A stretch of DNA of 37,833 nucleotides from Phoronis australis (taxonomy: Eukaryota; Phoronida; Phoronidae), in the NCBI GenBank assembly GCA_002633005.1, contig NMRA01000030.1, forward strand, positions 528,644 through 566,476, read 5' to 3'. Positions 1-11,600 of the stretch are shown in pieces. Numbering within the stretch: position 1 is the first letter of the stretch; each line of letters begins with the position of its first letter. A program made the position numbers and the translations under genes. The notes beneath the pieces are model-generated. The model saw nothing but the letters and a program-made list of their open reading frames with translations, was not told where the DNA came from and made no database searches.

Positions 1-420
1 TATCGTTGATACAGCAGCTGGCAGAGAATAGGAATTTGAGTGACAAGCACGAACACGTGCCATGAGTAAATGCTGGATTCTCATTGGATAAAATATTTGA
101 GACATACTTAGTCATCAATTAAATTATTCAAAGAGGGCGGTACTCGGTGGTTTGACCTAGATTTCGCCGCAGCTCCAAGCCTTAGAGTGTGGGAAAGAAA
201 ACATAACGCTGGAATGCGCCGCGTATTTTCTATGATTTTAAAGACTTTAAAATACGGATTTTTTGAGTTTGAAAATACAGATTTTTCAAAAAGCGCCCGG
301 AACACAGATTTTCCCTCTCAAATACGGAACGCGTCCCGTAAAAACGGAACGGTTGGAATATCTGAAATATCAACATAATCTCTTCCCCTAAAACATAAAC
401 GATATTGCAGAGCAAAACTT
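1..420. other. TE-like remnant, unresolved
   Basis: No gene was seen. Bases 160-360 contain repeated fragments resembling aaatacgga and cgtaaaaacggaacgg, and a ccaagcctta end similar to the ccaagccttg terminus at 9380. This suggests a degraded hAT-like MITE. Short open frames on both strands here have no recognisable domain. Confidence 0.25.
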
Positions 421-1935
421 TTTCGATTATTTTCCAAAGGATTTTAGTGTTATTTTTGTTAAATGGGCTTGATCAATTTTTTTAAAACAACTGTAGATTG
501 GGCTCCAGTTCTCCACAAGAGTATTGTTTCAAGCAATTAAAGCTATCCCACATTTTAAACTTACTCTACATATTCAGTTGCTACCTCTGACATGACAACA
601 TGGAACATTATCATTTTTACCGCTACAAACGCATTTTGGGATTACTGCTGAATTCTGAAGGTAAGTAACCAAACCTATAAGACAATAAAATCCGTTGTCG
701 TTTTGTGGTTTTATTACAAAACGCCAGTTCTCGCTGATATCTGCCACACACGACCAGTTACATAAGTTTAAATGGCTCAGACTTTCAAAGGACTGGGACT
801 TAGCTCAGGCAACAGAGCGATCACGTGTGACACGAGAGTTTCACATTTGACTCAGCAATGCAGCTGTTCTTAGAAAAAATATTTCTCGTGGATGTTACTT
901 TAAGTAACACTGTACACTGATCAAATAACACAAACTCACTGTGTTGAAATTTGAAACATTCAAAAGCGCCCGTGAAACCAATTTCAGTAAATAGGTTGTA
1001 ATTACTCCATATAAGATTTGAAGTCTATAACAATAAAACTACAGGAAAAGGGAATTATTCTTAAATTATGATTAATCTGCACAAGATTTCAAGTTGCAAA
1101 TAACCATGACCAAATTTGTCCTTTAATTCTTGGATAATTTTTGTCATCCACTTATGAATCTACTACGTATTGCAATGAAATCAACAAAAAATACTTGCGT
1201 ACTTTTGTACAATAATACAAACAACCCTTTAACAAAGCGACCCCTGTTGACGTCATGTTGGCATCTCTGGTCAATCTTGACATAACACTCTCCACAACAA
1301 TAGTCATGGCTTCCCAATCCAAGTATGAAGGTGATGTGAGTGAACATTGACTATCTGTAAGATGAACCAGTGGATTGTTTCATATCACTTAGCAGAAAAT
1401 GAAAGATTTTGAATTCCGATTTAATTTCAATAAAATACATCAACTTGAAACTCTTTGATGTTACAAGATCAGCAGACGTAAAACTTGATCTTAAAAAATC
1501 TAACTCTTTGAGTGCAGCCTCAGCCATTTGATCAATACTGGATTTATCCAAATCAATACAATTAGTAAATGAATTTGTGTAAAAGTAGATATCTTCCCTG
1601 TTCAATACAATTGGTGATTTGAAGTGTCATTCATAACATACAGAGACTGTTGTCTAGAACTTAGGTGTGTTACTTATGCTGATAAGACACTTGGAAACAC
1701 AAAAACAACTCTTTCAATTAAGTCTTGTACAACAGAAGTTACAACATAAAACTGGCTGTACTTTAATCCAGACAAGATCCTGCGCTGTATGAAATTGTGG
1801 TAAATGACCACCAGAAGATATATAAGTCTGCCTCAGATCAAACAAAGGACCTCGATGAGCATACCCAAACTCGGGCCATTCACTAAAAAAATAATTTGTT
1901 GGAAAGCCGAGTCTCTTAATAAAAACAACAACGGT
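421..1935. other. No recognised gene
   Basis: This stretch lies downstream of the last XPO5 exon found and may be intron. Minus-strand open frames at 1144-1347, 1351-1605 and 1714-1953 were read. They have gene-like composition in places but no family I recognise and no matching XPO5 segment. Confidence 0.3.
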
Positions 1936-1945
1936 TTTAAAATGG

Positions 1946-1990
1946 CTTGACATGTTTCAGTGTCATTTATTCAAACACCATCATCAGAAG
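1946..1990 (-). ncRNA. Hammerhead-ribozyme-like core, minus strand
   Basis: On the minus strand, CTT (stem I), CTGATGA core, a stem-loop with GTGT/ACAC, GAAA core, self-complementary CATG, the TC cleavage position, then AAG closing stem I. The palindromic CATG would give a stem III only in a dimer, as described for some Penelope-like hammerheads. An extra U after CTGATGA and a weak inner stem II pair are departures from the ideal, so activity is uncertain. Confidence 0.5.
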
Positions 1991-2346
1991 AGAGAATACA
2001 GTGGCCACCTAGCTAGGCCCAGCAACAAGTGATGAAACACACCGAAAACAGTCAGTTACAGGGAGTGACAATAAACTAGACCAACGATAACAACCTGTGG
2101 TGTGTCAGTTGCCTACTGAGATTGGGCTTGCACCAACTGATGTGTAGAGCCTCACGAATTTTAAACTCCTTTGTTGTTTCTGCTTAGTCTATTATAGCTA
2201 AGTCATTGAAAGAGCATTGCTGATAACAATGATTGCAGCTCTGCAGATGAATAATTACATGACTTCTGTGAACCTCTGTCAGAATTTAGATGTTTCCTGG
2301 TCCTGGTTTTCAAATGGCGAACAGTTTCGCCTATATATTCTCTCTT

Positions 2347-2391
2347 CTTCTGATGATGGTGTTTAAATAAATGACACCGAAACATGTCAAG
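2347..2391 (+). ncRNA. Hammerhead-ribozyme-like core, plus strand
   Basis: CTT 2347-2349, CTGATGA 2350-2356, stem II GGTGT 2358-2362 pairing perfectly with ACACC 2374-2378, GAAA 2379-2382, palindromic CATG 2383-2386, TC 2387-2388 with expected cleavage after C2388, and AAG 2389-2391 pairing with CTT. This copy has the better stem II of the pair. One unpaired U (2357) sits between the core and stem II. It lies antisense to the GIY-YIG fragment. Confidence 0.55.
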
Positions 2392-2568
2392 CCGTTTTAA
2401 AACCATTTTAGTGTTTATTAATATATGCTGCTACTCGCTACCATGGAGACGAGTCCATTAGCCCTTTTTTAATCAATCATATTTCTGGTATTCGCAGGCA
2501 GTAATGTCACAAGGTATACGTTAACCTCAAATTATGTCACCACACGATTTCTAACAAAGAACACAAAC

Positions 2569-2685
2569 CGGCAGCAACAGGTTTCTTCAACAACGCGTCC
2601 AGCTTACTGGACATGACTTTGAAGGCGAGAGACGGCCTTAGCAAGGTGACAAGTCGGACAGTGTCAGTGGCCTCAGCTCTGTATC
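2569..2685 (-). CDS. XPO5: XPO5 exon (last one found)
   Basis: After two bases finishing an Arg codon it encodes YRAEATDTVRLVTLLRPSLA and FKVMSSKLDALLKKPVAA, comparable to human SRAQQGEVMRLACRLDPKTSFQMAGEWLKYQLSTFLDAG. It is 117 nt and ends in phase 1. The acceptor is tcatctgcag and the donor GTTTGT, which is not strong. No further XPO5 exon was recognised between here and base 1. Confidence 0.8.
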
Positions 2686-5600
2686 CTGCAGATGAAACAG
2701 GTCAGATGGTAATTAACTGTTTAATACACACGTACTTTGACAATTCTTCAAAATCAGACGAGTGACCTACAGGTAGTGACGTGACCAAATAACAATACTC
2801 CAATGAGATGACATTGAAGCGACACGTTTAGCTCAATAGTTTGAGCTTCTGAGTACCACATAAGTGTCTCTTAATCCTCTGCAATCAGTCTGAGAAATGG
2901 ACATTTACAAAGGAGACAAGAGAAGTGGGTGGAGATTTACAAGGGAGACAACGAGAGCTTGGACTTCCGGGAGTGTACTAGTATCTATAAAAAGACGGCA
3001 CATTACATGAATCATTTGTAAAATTAATAAAAAGTCAGTAACCATCTTGCCTCTTTATGAATGAGAGAGTAATTAAAGTCACATACAGCAATACCTGGAT
3101 CAAATCAAAATTGTCAACTTGAAACAAAACTGGAACAGTAAATTTAACCGTAGCAACAGATCATGAACTCCACACTAGCTATTGTACAATAAGGACTCAA
3201 CAGGTTTTAGAGATGTTGCTGAATGTTGTCAAACACTTACTGCAAAAGAAGGCGTTGAAGTCCTCATCACAGTCAAAGTCAATTAGAGAATAGGCACAGC
3301 TTGGGTGGTTGGAGTGAGAGGGATGGCCAACCTGAGCAATGAAGGGATAGGTTCAAATCATAAGAACATAACAAGCAAGCAAAGAAAATGAGATGTAATC
3401 CCTTTAAGGGCCTGCTGGAGTTTTGACTGCTATATTTTGACTAATTAACTGGCTTTCAGTTTTATTTCTGATCCCTAATCAATGTGTGTGAATACTTTGT
3501 AATACAAAGTGAGAAGTCAATCTGCTGGTGAAATAACTATGAAAATGGTCTTTCTTTCCTATTTTGGCTAACAGTATTCAAAGAAATGATAACCAAGAAG
3601 GTTTAAGGACAATGACAAGTTCATCATTCCATAAACATTCACAATACAGCAAGTCCAGTATTCACATGAACATGTATTCAAACACATGCTAAACACTGTG
3701 CAATAGATAGATAACTGTTCTCGCTACAGCTATAAGAATCACTGTTCACAGCTACAGCCATCACTGTTCACAGCTACAGCCATCACTGTTCACAATTATA
3801 GCCATCACTGTTCACAGTTATAGCTATCACTGTTCACAGCTACAGCCATCACTGTTCACAGTTATAGCTATCACTGTTCCTCAGCTACAGCCATCACTGT
3901 GCACAGTTATAGCTATCACTGTTTACAGCTGCAGCCATCACTGTTCACAGTTATAGCTATCATTGTTCACAGTTATAGCCATCACTGTTCACAGTTATAG
4001 CTATCACTGTTCACAGTTACAAACACCACTGTTCACAGTCATAGCTACCACTATTCACAGCCATCACTGTTCAGTCATTTTTACTTACCTTAGGCAAAAA
4101 TAAGAAATTTAAAAATGTTTTATAGATTGAATGCAGAAATATTTACTTCACATGGACAACGTTAAACCGATAAAAAGTGTTTGCTAACCTTGAGAAGAGA
4201 AGACATGCAAATGTTAAGTATGGTTTCAAGTCTCTGCAGGAGTTCATGGTCCTCCTTGATGAGGTCATGTCGCAAGAAACTGTGGATGAGTATCTGTGTG
4301 TAGCTGGCCAGCATCTAGGAAATAGACAGTGTGCTTCAGTTGGGTGCTTGAAGGTATGCACATGTTCATGAGAACATGTTAATAAAATTAAAGCAGCTCA
4401 GTGTTCACGTGAAGGTGTAAATATAATTCAGACAGTCAAGTGTTCATGTGTAGGTGTTCACATCATTCAGAATGCCAAGTGTTCATGTGAAGGTGTTCAA
4501 ATCATTCAGACAGTCCAGTGTTCATGTGAAGGTGTTCATATCAGTCAGTCAGCCAAGCGTTCATGTGAAGGTGTTCACATCATTCAGACAGCCCAGTGTT
4601 CATGTGAAGGTATACATATCATTCAGACAATCAAGTATTCATGTGTAGGTGATCACATCATTCTGACTGTCAAGTGTTCATATGAAGGTGTTCACATCAT
4701 TCAGAAAGTCCAGTGTTCATGTGAAGGTGTTCATATCAGTCAGTCAGCCAAGCGATCATGTGAAGGTGTACACATCATTCACACAGTCACGTCATTCGGA
4801 CAGCTAGCTGTTCACTTAAACTAGGCAAAATATCCAATACAGAACTTAATGCTATCTTTCATGTAAAGCTTTTAAGTAACAGTACATACTAATGCTGAAT
4901 TCAGTTTGCAAGTAGAAAGTGTCAAAGAATACAAAATTTTCAATATGTTTGAGAAAAGTGCATTTCTACTAAATGAATATATTTCCCTAATTTTGAGCAC
5001 CACGAAACCATTATTGCCCGTCTTCCCTCATCCCACTCTCACGCCCTCTAAGATAGCTAGGACAGATTATATACCAATTTTCTTCTACAACTGAGAAAAT
5101 TTCTTTTTTCTTGGATTGCAAATACAATGTATAATGTTTTGAGCCACACACACATTTGGTTGCGCTAGGGCAAAAAATAAACTTAGCCCCAATCTAATTC
5201 ATGGAACTCAAAAGATAGAGAGGCCAATGTAACAAATAGATCTGCCACTGCGAGCTTCAAAGGTAGACAGATCCACATGAAAAAAGTTGTGATTTGTCGT
5301 CATGTTCATAGGAATACGCTCATATTTCACAAAGATCCTACAAGACACACACATATATTATATATACATATGTGAGCAAACAAAAAATAAAAGTATTCAA
5401 CTGCATGGCTCAACCTATTCACAGCAGACATGGTAGAAACTCGTCACAATTTTCTCAACTACAGGCAACATCACATGGACTATCAAAGAATAGCCGTGTT
5501 GTGACAGAACCCATACCTGACTAGGATGACCAGCTAGCGCCAGGATTGCATCAAGATATTTGTCAAAGTTCTCGGGCCGACACAAGTTAGAGTCTGATCC

Positions 5601-8600
5601 CTGAAACAACAAATTGCGATACTATTTTACACCACTGTGACAGTTCTGAACAGTAAACAATGTGTTACGTGGAAGTTCCTGGAATCATCTGTAGTCAGTC
5701 TAAAGAGACATGACAGACAAGCACCCTTCTAGCTAGCAATACATCTCCATTTTCTTAATGGCTGAAGTAGCAGCTCATTCCAGAGACACTTCTGGCTTTA
5801 GTTCAACCAATCTATCATCATAAAATGAGTTCCAAAGTCCATCATAAAAACAGGTTTGCAGCTACATTAGTAAGCCGCTGTCCGCTAATGCTTTGACAAA
5901 GAGCTGCAAACAAACATCAAGGTCACATGGTTTAATAATAAACATAATCACTGACTTTCTGTTTCAGACACCATATCATTTTCTATTAATAAATTATTAC
6001 CTTACAACATCTCAATGCCAAAACAAAGTGGATATACTCACACCTGTGGTGATAAACGATGACAACTCAATAGAACCTGCAGAGAAGGCTTACCCAAAGC
6101 ACCGTAAGCTGACTTCCAATTCCTGTCAGGACCTGAGTCAGTTTCTTCATAAACTGATAATGATACTCGTCAAGCTTGGCAAAGGCTGCCTCTCTGAAAT
6201 CGATTTAACACATAGATATTTTAATTAACATAATGAACAAAAAATCATCACAACAATCCAAAAATGTATTCTAGTTTTGATGGCGAATAACAAAACAGTG
6301 ATATGACATTCAAAGGCTGGAAAGAGTAAGGAGAGATTCTTTGTTGATAAAAAAACACAAAACATTAAAATTCACAGCTTTTTACAGCGCACTGCTTTCA
6401 AGACAATGTTAAAACATGTTTGAGGAAGCCTGTGCACCAGAAACTGAACTGTTTTTACCAGAATGTGTGGAATGTGTGTAGTGGCCACAAATACCGCCTG
6501 TGTTAGTTCAAACAGGTTGTAGTTGCTGTTCAAATAAAAAATTGAAGAAGGCAGACATTTAGATATACAACGGGCAGACAGAATGTGTCCCTCTATCGCA
6601 AGATTATTGAAGACCAGTACCATTTTCCATTTAACTGTATTAGATACAGTGAACTAAGAGAAAAGTACCTTGGCACATATTAATGTAACCATCCTTCCAT
6701 ATATAAAATCATTAAACTGATGATAACTTGTTAACCTTTGTAAATATGTTTTCTAAGCTTTTCAAATGTGTAACAATATGCAACCCACTTACATATTTAA
6801 GGATGTATACGCATGCTCCTAACTATGCTAATGCATATGCAGGAACTAAACGGCAATTTTATTTGAACATCATCTGCACTAAAAAAGCAATAATTTTTTT
6901 GTACTCATTGACAACTTGTTAATGTAAAAACAAAAAATTCTGACCTTTGCACTAATGACTTACCTTGGAGACCGACATAACCCGGATCGTGCAGTCTTAT
7001 TCCCCAACACCACGTCATGATACTTACTGGACACGGTCGAGTGATTTACGGCAGATCAAAACACGTTCTTAAAACATTTGGCAATTTTCGCCCTACTTCA
7101 AATTCACATCATTGCTATGTGTTGTGTTTCTTACTAATTTAACCAAACAATCATCAAGATAAGGAGTTAGCATGCAAGTTCCACTTTTGATTTTCTGCAT
7201 AGCACTTCCTGATAGCATTTATTACAGAATTAAGACTGATTAATTGATTGATGTCAGAATGTATGGAACTCACTCTGTAGCTAGAAATATAGCCTGCATA
7301 GCATCTGTGCAAAACAACACAAGTAATGGCTTTCTCTCTTCTGTCTTGCCCTGAAAAATAAAGTTACAAAGCACATCAGCACAGTTCAAGCAGAAAGGTA
7401 TGATTTAGTGCATCAGACTACAATAACCACTATCTTTAAATCACATGCCAGCACTGAATCACAGACTAGAGCTGTCATAATGCTTAATCGTCGTGAGAGA
7501 CCGTCCGTTGTTGGTATATGGTGCAACTCGGGACGGTCTGGGGTCTACAGAAAACCACAGTTCAACTGTGAGTCTACATCAATGTGATAAACGAGAGTAG
7601 TTTTATTTGCTGCGTCAGCTGCTGGTATGCTTATCTCTTTTATGACACACAATGTGTGACTGGGCAAAGCGTTTTCAAAATAATGTGGATAAATCAGTAG
7701 AGTGTGAGACCCCTGAGGTCCCTGTCAAGTCCTCACGGCAATTTTACATTATGGTATCAGACACTAGAGTTGAATCACCAGCTCAAACCATTGAATCATA
7801 CATACTAACCTCAATACGACACGTACTCACAAAACATCATGCACAAAATTAACCGTAGTAACAAACCATGTAAAAACAAAACAATTCTCAGCACAGTTCC
7901 TACGTATGATATGGTAGATTGTAAGCATGATTGGATGGTTCGAGTGAATGATTCAGTGGTCAGTGTGTATCATTTAGAGTGAGTGAGTATGAATGGCCAG
8001 TAGTCTAGATTATGTACAACAACATAGAAAGTAAACAATATACAAAATCTACTTTACTTTAAATCTTATAACTATCAGTGACAATTAGGACTACAGTACA
8101 AGACAAAAGTAATCAGTTAAAATACTGGTTCCCCGTCACAACAACTAATTTCAACAAAATTGACTAAAAACTATTAGGGCAGCACAATTCTAATTACAAA
8201 GTGGCTTAGTCCCCAACTTTTCCTGTTCATTCCCCTTCATTCTCAGTCATCAGGGGAGACAATTCTGACAATGTATGCGCCCAGCCATAACAGGGGATGT
8301 CAGGGTCATTTTGTCTCAATACTTTTGGCTTGTACTGTATACCTCTGTGATCACTACACTAAGGAAATGACAACGCAATACTACTTATAAGTAGGATGTG
8401 ATGAGAAACTGATCAGAGAGGACATTTAGTGGACATGACCTCTCAAATAAGGGGTGCACTCATACAATGAACGAATTGAAAGAAACTGAAACTTAAAAAA
8501 TTGTGAAAAAAACCGACTGAAACTGTCACTGAAATCTGTTTAGTTAATGTTGAGGCTAGATTCAATACAGAAACACAATCTGTGACGGAGTCATTACTTT

Positions 8601-11600
8601 GCAGCTTTCACTTCTGCTCCCAAAATTGTAGACATGTTGCAGCCACTTAACTACAAGGCTATATCTGATACTGGACATGACTTGGTGTCGGTATTATTAC
8701 TTGATAACATATTTACTTAAATGGGGACGGGGTATGGAATAGCAAGGTGGCTACTAAAGAGCACGTAAAACAAGCTTCTTGTGAGAAAAGCAACATTTCA
8801 CAAAATCATGTGAAAAGTGAGTGTCATGCGAGTATGCTCAGGAGTATACTGGCCTATCTTAGTGGTGGCCACTCAAGTGATCGATCACTGGAAGNAAAAA
8901 CGCGGAAACTTTTACGGCCCAAAACACGCGCGCTTCCCGGCCTCGAAATAGCGGAGATGTGGACCCTTTGCCGACAAAAATCGGGACTAAAAAAAAAAAG
9001 AAAAAATGGTAGCACCTCTAGAAGCGTGCGTCTGCGCCTTTTTAGCTGGCCCGTCCACTCCCGCCTCCGCACATTTTTGGCTGCAGAGTCGTAGTATTTG
9101 TCACCGTGGTTTACAATCGCATGAGACGCCATTGCAAAATCCACCACGCTATCCCAGGTGCCCTGGCAATGTTGACAATTTATGTTCCTCCGAAACATAA
9201 AGAGCAACTTCCGCTTTTCGAGGTGAAAGTCGTTGGCAACGCCGCGGTAAGAAAGGAATTTGCCGCAGAAATTTTACATCAAATCCGATTTTTTTTACAC
9301 AGAAATATAATAAAATACGCACAGACAGCACATTTGAAAAAAGCGGAAATCCGTGTTTCCGCGGAAAATTCCAAGCCTTGAAGTAAACAATATACAAAAT
9401 CTACTTTAATTTAAATCTTATAACTACTGACAATTAGGACTACAGTACAAGACAAAAGTAATCAGTTAAAATACTGGTTCCCCGTCACAACAACTAATTT
9501 CAACAAAATTGACTAATAACTATTAGGGCAGCACAATTCTAATTACAAAGTGGTTTATTTCCCTTACAACTTTTCCTGTTCATTCCCCTTCATTCTCAGT
9601 CATCAGGGGAGACAACTCTGACAATGTATGCGCCCAGCCGTCATGATGGGGATGTCAGGGTCATTTTGTCTCAATATTTTTGGCTTGTACTGTATACCTC
9701 TGTGATCACTACACTAAGGAAATGACAACGCAATACTACTATAAGTACTAGGATGTGATGAGAAACTGATCAGAGAGGACATTTAGTGGACATGACCTCT
9801 CAAATAAGGGGTGCACTCATACAATGAACGAATTGAAAGAAACTGAAACTTAAAGAATTGTGAAAAAAAAAAACGATTGAAACTGTCACTGAAATCTGTT
9901 TAGTTAAAGTTGAGACTAGATTCAATACAGCAACACAATCTGTGACGGAGTCATTACTTTGCTGCTTTCACTTCTGCTCCCAAAATTGTAGACATGTTGC
10001 AGCCACTTAACTACAAGGCTCTATATCTGATACTGGACATGACTTGGTGTTGGTGTTATTACTTGATAACAGATTTACTTAAATGGGGACGGGGTATGGA
10101 ATACCAAGGTGGCTACTAGACAGCACTCTGTAAAAACAGCTTCTTGTGAGAAAAGCAACATTTCACAAAATCACGTGAAAAGAGAGTGTCATGCGAGTAT
10201 GCTCAGGAGTATACTGGCCTATCTTAGTGGTGGCCACTCAAGTGATCGATAACTGGGAGTACACTGGCCTATCTTAGTGGTGACACTCAAGTGATCTGTC
10301 ACTGGTAGTATACTGGCCTATCTTAGTGGTGGCCACTCAAGTGATCTGTCACTGGGAGTATACTGGCCTATCTTAGTGGTGGCCACTCAAGTGATCGATA
10401 ACTGGGAGTACACTGGCCTATCTTAGTGGTGACACTCAAGTGATCTGTCACTGGTAGTATACTGGCCTATCTTAGTGGTGGCCACTCAAGTGATCTGTCA
10501 CTGGGAGTATACTGGCCTATCTTAGTGGTGGCCACTCAAGTGATCGATAACTGGGAGTATACTGGCCTATCTTAGTGGTGGCCACTCAAGTGATCGGTCA
10601 CTGAAAGTATACTGGCCTATCTTAAAGGTGGCCACTCAAGTGATCGATAACTGGGAGTATACTGGCCTATCTAAGTGGTGGCCACTCAGGTGATCGATAA
10701 CTGGGAGTATACTGGCCTATCTTAGTGGTTGTCACTCAAGTGATCGGTCACTGAAAGTATACTGGCCTATCTTAATGGTGGCCACTCAAGTGATCGGTCA
10801 CTGAGAGTATACTGGCCTACCTTTGTGGTGGCCACTCAAGTGATCGGTCACTGGGGAGTATACTGGCCTATCTTAGTGGTGGCCACTCAGGTGATCCATC
10901 ACTTAGCTTGGAGTGTTGAACAGTGGGATTGAAGTCACTGTTTCCATTCGGTAAGATATATTGCCACAAGTGCAAGCTAATATCCTACGGTCTACATAAT
11001 GCAGCCGTGGTCAATCATACAAACATAAAATGACAAATACTAGGGAATAGTCTCAGTTTGCTAATCAAACTCAACTTTCAGCACAGCTCATTTCCATGGT
11101 TACCTTTCTGTTAACAACATACAGCAGACATTCTGCTGCGTAGTACTGCAGCTCACTGTCACTAAGCAACAAACAGAGCATCTGCAACAACAAGTTATTG
11201 TTGCCAGTGATGACATCGATGGAGATCCAATCTAGGAATCCACAAAGCATTGTTAACACAGACTTTGACAGGTGACAATGGACAGCAGCTAGGGACGATG
11301 AGGCATTTCTCTGGAAAACAATACACACCAGTATAAGAACACGGTAATACACACCGGTATAAGAACACAGCAGTACATACCGGTATGAGAACACCACAAT
11401 ACATACCGATATAACAACACAGCAGTACATACCGGAATGAGAACACCACAATACATACCGATACAAGAACATAGCAGTACATACGGGTATGAGATCACCA
11501 TCAATACAAGAACACGATACATACATGAGTATAAGAACACACACTACATACAATTGAGACAACCAATCACACCTGCTCTAGTCATCCTGCATTGTGCTAA

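Larger units (their letters stand above)
1936..2403 (-). mobile_element. Penelope-like retroelement remnant with GIY-YIG domain and inverted flanks
   Basis: Read on the minus strand, 2336-2090 encodes a broken GIY-YIG endonuclease of the kind at the C-terminus of Penelope-like elements. First comes REYIGETVRHLKTRTRKHLN in one frame, then after a frameshift IREALHISWCKPNLSRQL in another, the usual EAL.I...KP.LN.QL tail. The reverse transcriptase is missing. About 68 bp at 1936-2003 and 2337-2403 form an inverted repeat, matching at roughly 90% or better by eye. Each arm carries a hammerhead-like core, as found in the terminal repeats of Penelope-like elements. The minus-strand core is correctly placed downstream of the GIY-YIG; the other is an inverted copy at the truncated 5' side. 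Confidence 0.75.

Noticed and set aside
1144-1953. Three minus-strand open frames with gene-like stretches (for example PLFDLRQTYISSGGHLPQF)
   Set aside because: No family could be recognised, no XPO5 segment matches, and no splice sites connect them in a common phase. The rightmost overlaps the Penelope-like arm.
4454-4648. Plus-strand 64-codon frame with a 13-residue repeat
   Set aside because: It arises because the 39-bp satellite unit is divisible by three. No start context or domain, and it lies in an XPO5 intron on the other strand.
3722-4815. Possible CRISPR-like array of regularly spaced repeats
   Set aside because: These are contiguous tandem units with no unique spacers, in a eukaryotic intron.
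5893-6228. Plus-strand 111-codon frame
   Set aside because: It is antisense to an XPO5 exon with good splice sites and has no recognisable domain.
11071-11562. Minus-strand 163-codon frame with Tyr/Val/Cys-rich repeats
   Set aside because: Only the part up to 11310 is coding (XPO5 exon). The rest is the ~27-bp minisatellite read across the splice acceptor.
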